The position numbers and the translations under genes are program-made. Below are positions 63,533 through 64,000 of a DNA stretch of 64,000 nucleotides, piece by piece. Source of the DNA: Lentzea kentuckyensis (GTDB taxonomy: Bacteria > Actinomycetota > Actinomycetes > Mycobacteriales > Pseudonocardiaceae); the NCBI RefSeq assembly GCF_002150765.1, contig NZ_MUYM01000060.1, forward strand, positions 1 through 64,000. The letters run 5' to 3'. Under the pieces are notes generated by a model, which did not search any database, was not told the origin of the DNA, and saw only the letters and a program-made list of their open reading frames with translations. Within the stretch, counting starts at the first letter, position 1, and every line of letters starts with the position of its first letter.

Positions 63533-64000
63533 ATGGGAAGTTCGGACTCAGCGCTCGCCGCCGATCGGCTGCGCATGGACGGGGTGCTCGTGCAGCACTT
63601 CCGTGAGTCTGGGCTCTCCGGGCCGCGCTGGGACCAGTTCCATCGTCAGCTTCTCGGACACGGCCTCGCGATTGTTACGAAGCTTGTGCGGTCCGGCGCG
63701 ATGTTCTCGCGGTGCGGACGGCACGGCCGTTATCTGTACCAGCAGGACATCGCGCTGCAAGAGGCCGAAGAGCTGGCGAGCGACGCGGTGTTCGAAGGCT
63801 TCGTCTACTTCCGGGACAGGGGACTGCTCGGCAAGGAGTGGTCCGTAGAGCGCGGACAGCCGTTGAACGAGTACTTCGTCAACGCGTGCGTGCTTGCGTT
63901 CCCGAACGTCTACCGGCGCTGGCAGAGGCACGCGCACGGCTGGCAGGACGTGCGCCTCGTCGAGAGCCTCGCCTCGCTCGAGAACGTCGTGACCGAGGGG
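63533..64000 (+). CDS. Sigma-like regulatory protein of unknown class (3' end outside window)
   Basis: The frame from ATG 63533 is open for 156 codons to the window edge. It begins MGSSDSALAADRLRMDGVLV, close to the MESS start of the sigma genes, and contains FHRQLLGHGLAIVTKLVRSGAMF, EELASDAVFEGFVYFRDRGL and YFVNACVLAFPNVYRRWQRH. The last stretch recalls the FFxGxCxxxFPNxxRRW family found beside actinobacterial sigma factors, whose members look like remote sigma-70 region 2. It may be a diverged sigma factor; the C-terminus is needed to tell. Confidence 0.65.
   Translation, partial: MGSSDSALAADRLRMDGVLVQHFRESGLSGPRWDQFHRQLLGHGLAIVTKLVRSGAMFSRCGRHGRYLYQQDIALQEAEELASDAVFEGFVYFRDRGLLGKEWSVERGQPLNEYFVNACVLAFPNVYRRWQRHAHGWQDVRLVESLASLENVVTEG

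Noticed and set aside
1..64000. CRISPR arrays, insertion sequences, prophage, tRNA or rRNA genes.
   Set aside because: No regularly spaced direct repeats, transposase, integrase, phage structural gene or cloverleaf-like segment was recognised in any gap by eye; a tRNAscan/Rfam run would be needed to exclude small RNAs fully.

Overview
The window reads as chromosomal DNA of a high-GC actinobacterium, most likely of the order Pseudonocardiales (Lentzea, Saccharothrix or Actinosynnema type). Evidence for this is the strong G/C third-position bias, many GTG and TTG starts, 4-nt ATGA/GTGA gene overlaps, and a housekeeping backbone in the order known from Mycobacterium tuberculosis: infB, rbfA, nrnA, MATE, truB, ribF, rpsO, pnp, pepR, dapB, thyX, dapA, rnj, ftsK, argA, rimO, pgsA, clgR, pspA, pspM. 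I see no rRNA, tRNA, CRISPR array, insertion sequence or prophage.

Bases 1-18,700 hold translation and RNA genes (infB cut at the left edge, rbfA, truB, rpsO, pnp), riboflavin and lysine enzymes (ribF, dapB), the processing protease pepR, and two transporters. A minus-strand operon of an ECF42-type sigma factor with a DGPF protein and a RibD-like reductase lies among them. Bases 18,700-26,450 are more variable: a YcaQ-like DNA glycosylase, an ArsR/SRPBCC pair and an aldo-keto reductase/TetR pair divergent around two clear palindromic operators, a SUKH protein and a DUF4097/HicB-like pair. Bases 26,500-41,860 return to the backbone (thyX, a Ser/Thr kinase, dapA, rnj, ftsK), with a stand-alone ATP synthase subunit a paralogue, an AfsR-type regulator and a plsC-type acyltransferase.

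The most interesting region is 42,400-46,430. Five translationally coupled minus-strand genes form a thiazole/oxazole-modified (TOMM/LAP) biosynthetic operon inserted between ftsK and argA: a MerR regulator with its own palindrome, an E1-like leader-binding protein, a protein with eight consecutive cysteines fused to a four-helix membrane domain, an azoline-forming YcaO with a C-terminal PxPxP, and a SagB-type dehydrogenase. There is no peptidase or exporter. The simplest reading is that the eight cysteines of an integral membrane protein become thiazol(in)es and stay membrane-anchored. A secreted phospholipase A2 gene sits just downstream. An AAA15-type ATPase plus RloB-like pair (47,069-48,860), probably a defence module, fills the next gap, between argA and rimO.

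Bases 48,900-53,940 carry rimO, pgsA, cinA and the ClgR/PspA/PspM envelope-stress module. Bases 54,100-60,650 carry a nucleobase permease, a 32-residue membrane protein coupled to a GT2 glycosyltransferase, pyrD, a P450, nei and a parA-like ATPase. The right end (60,679-64,000) has two SigD-type sigma-factor paralogues interleaved with methyltransferases, then a sigma-like gene cut by the window edge. Two of these promoter/leader regions share an unusual conserved inverted-repeat layout.
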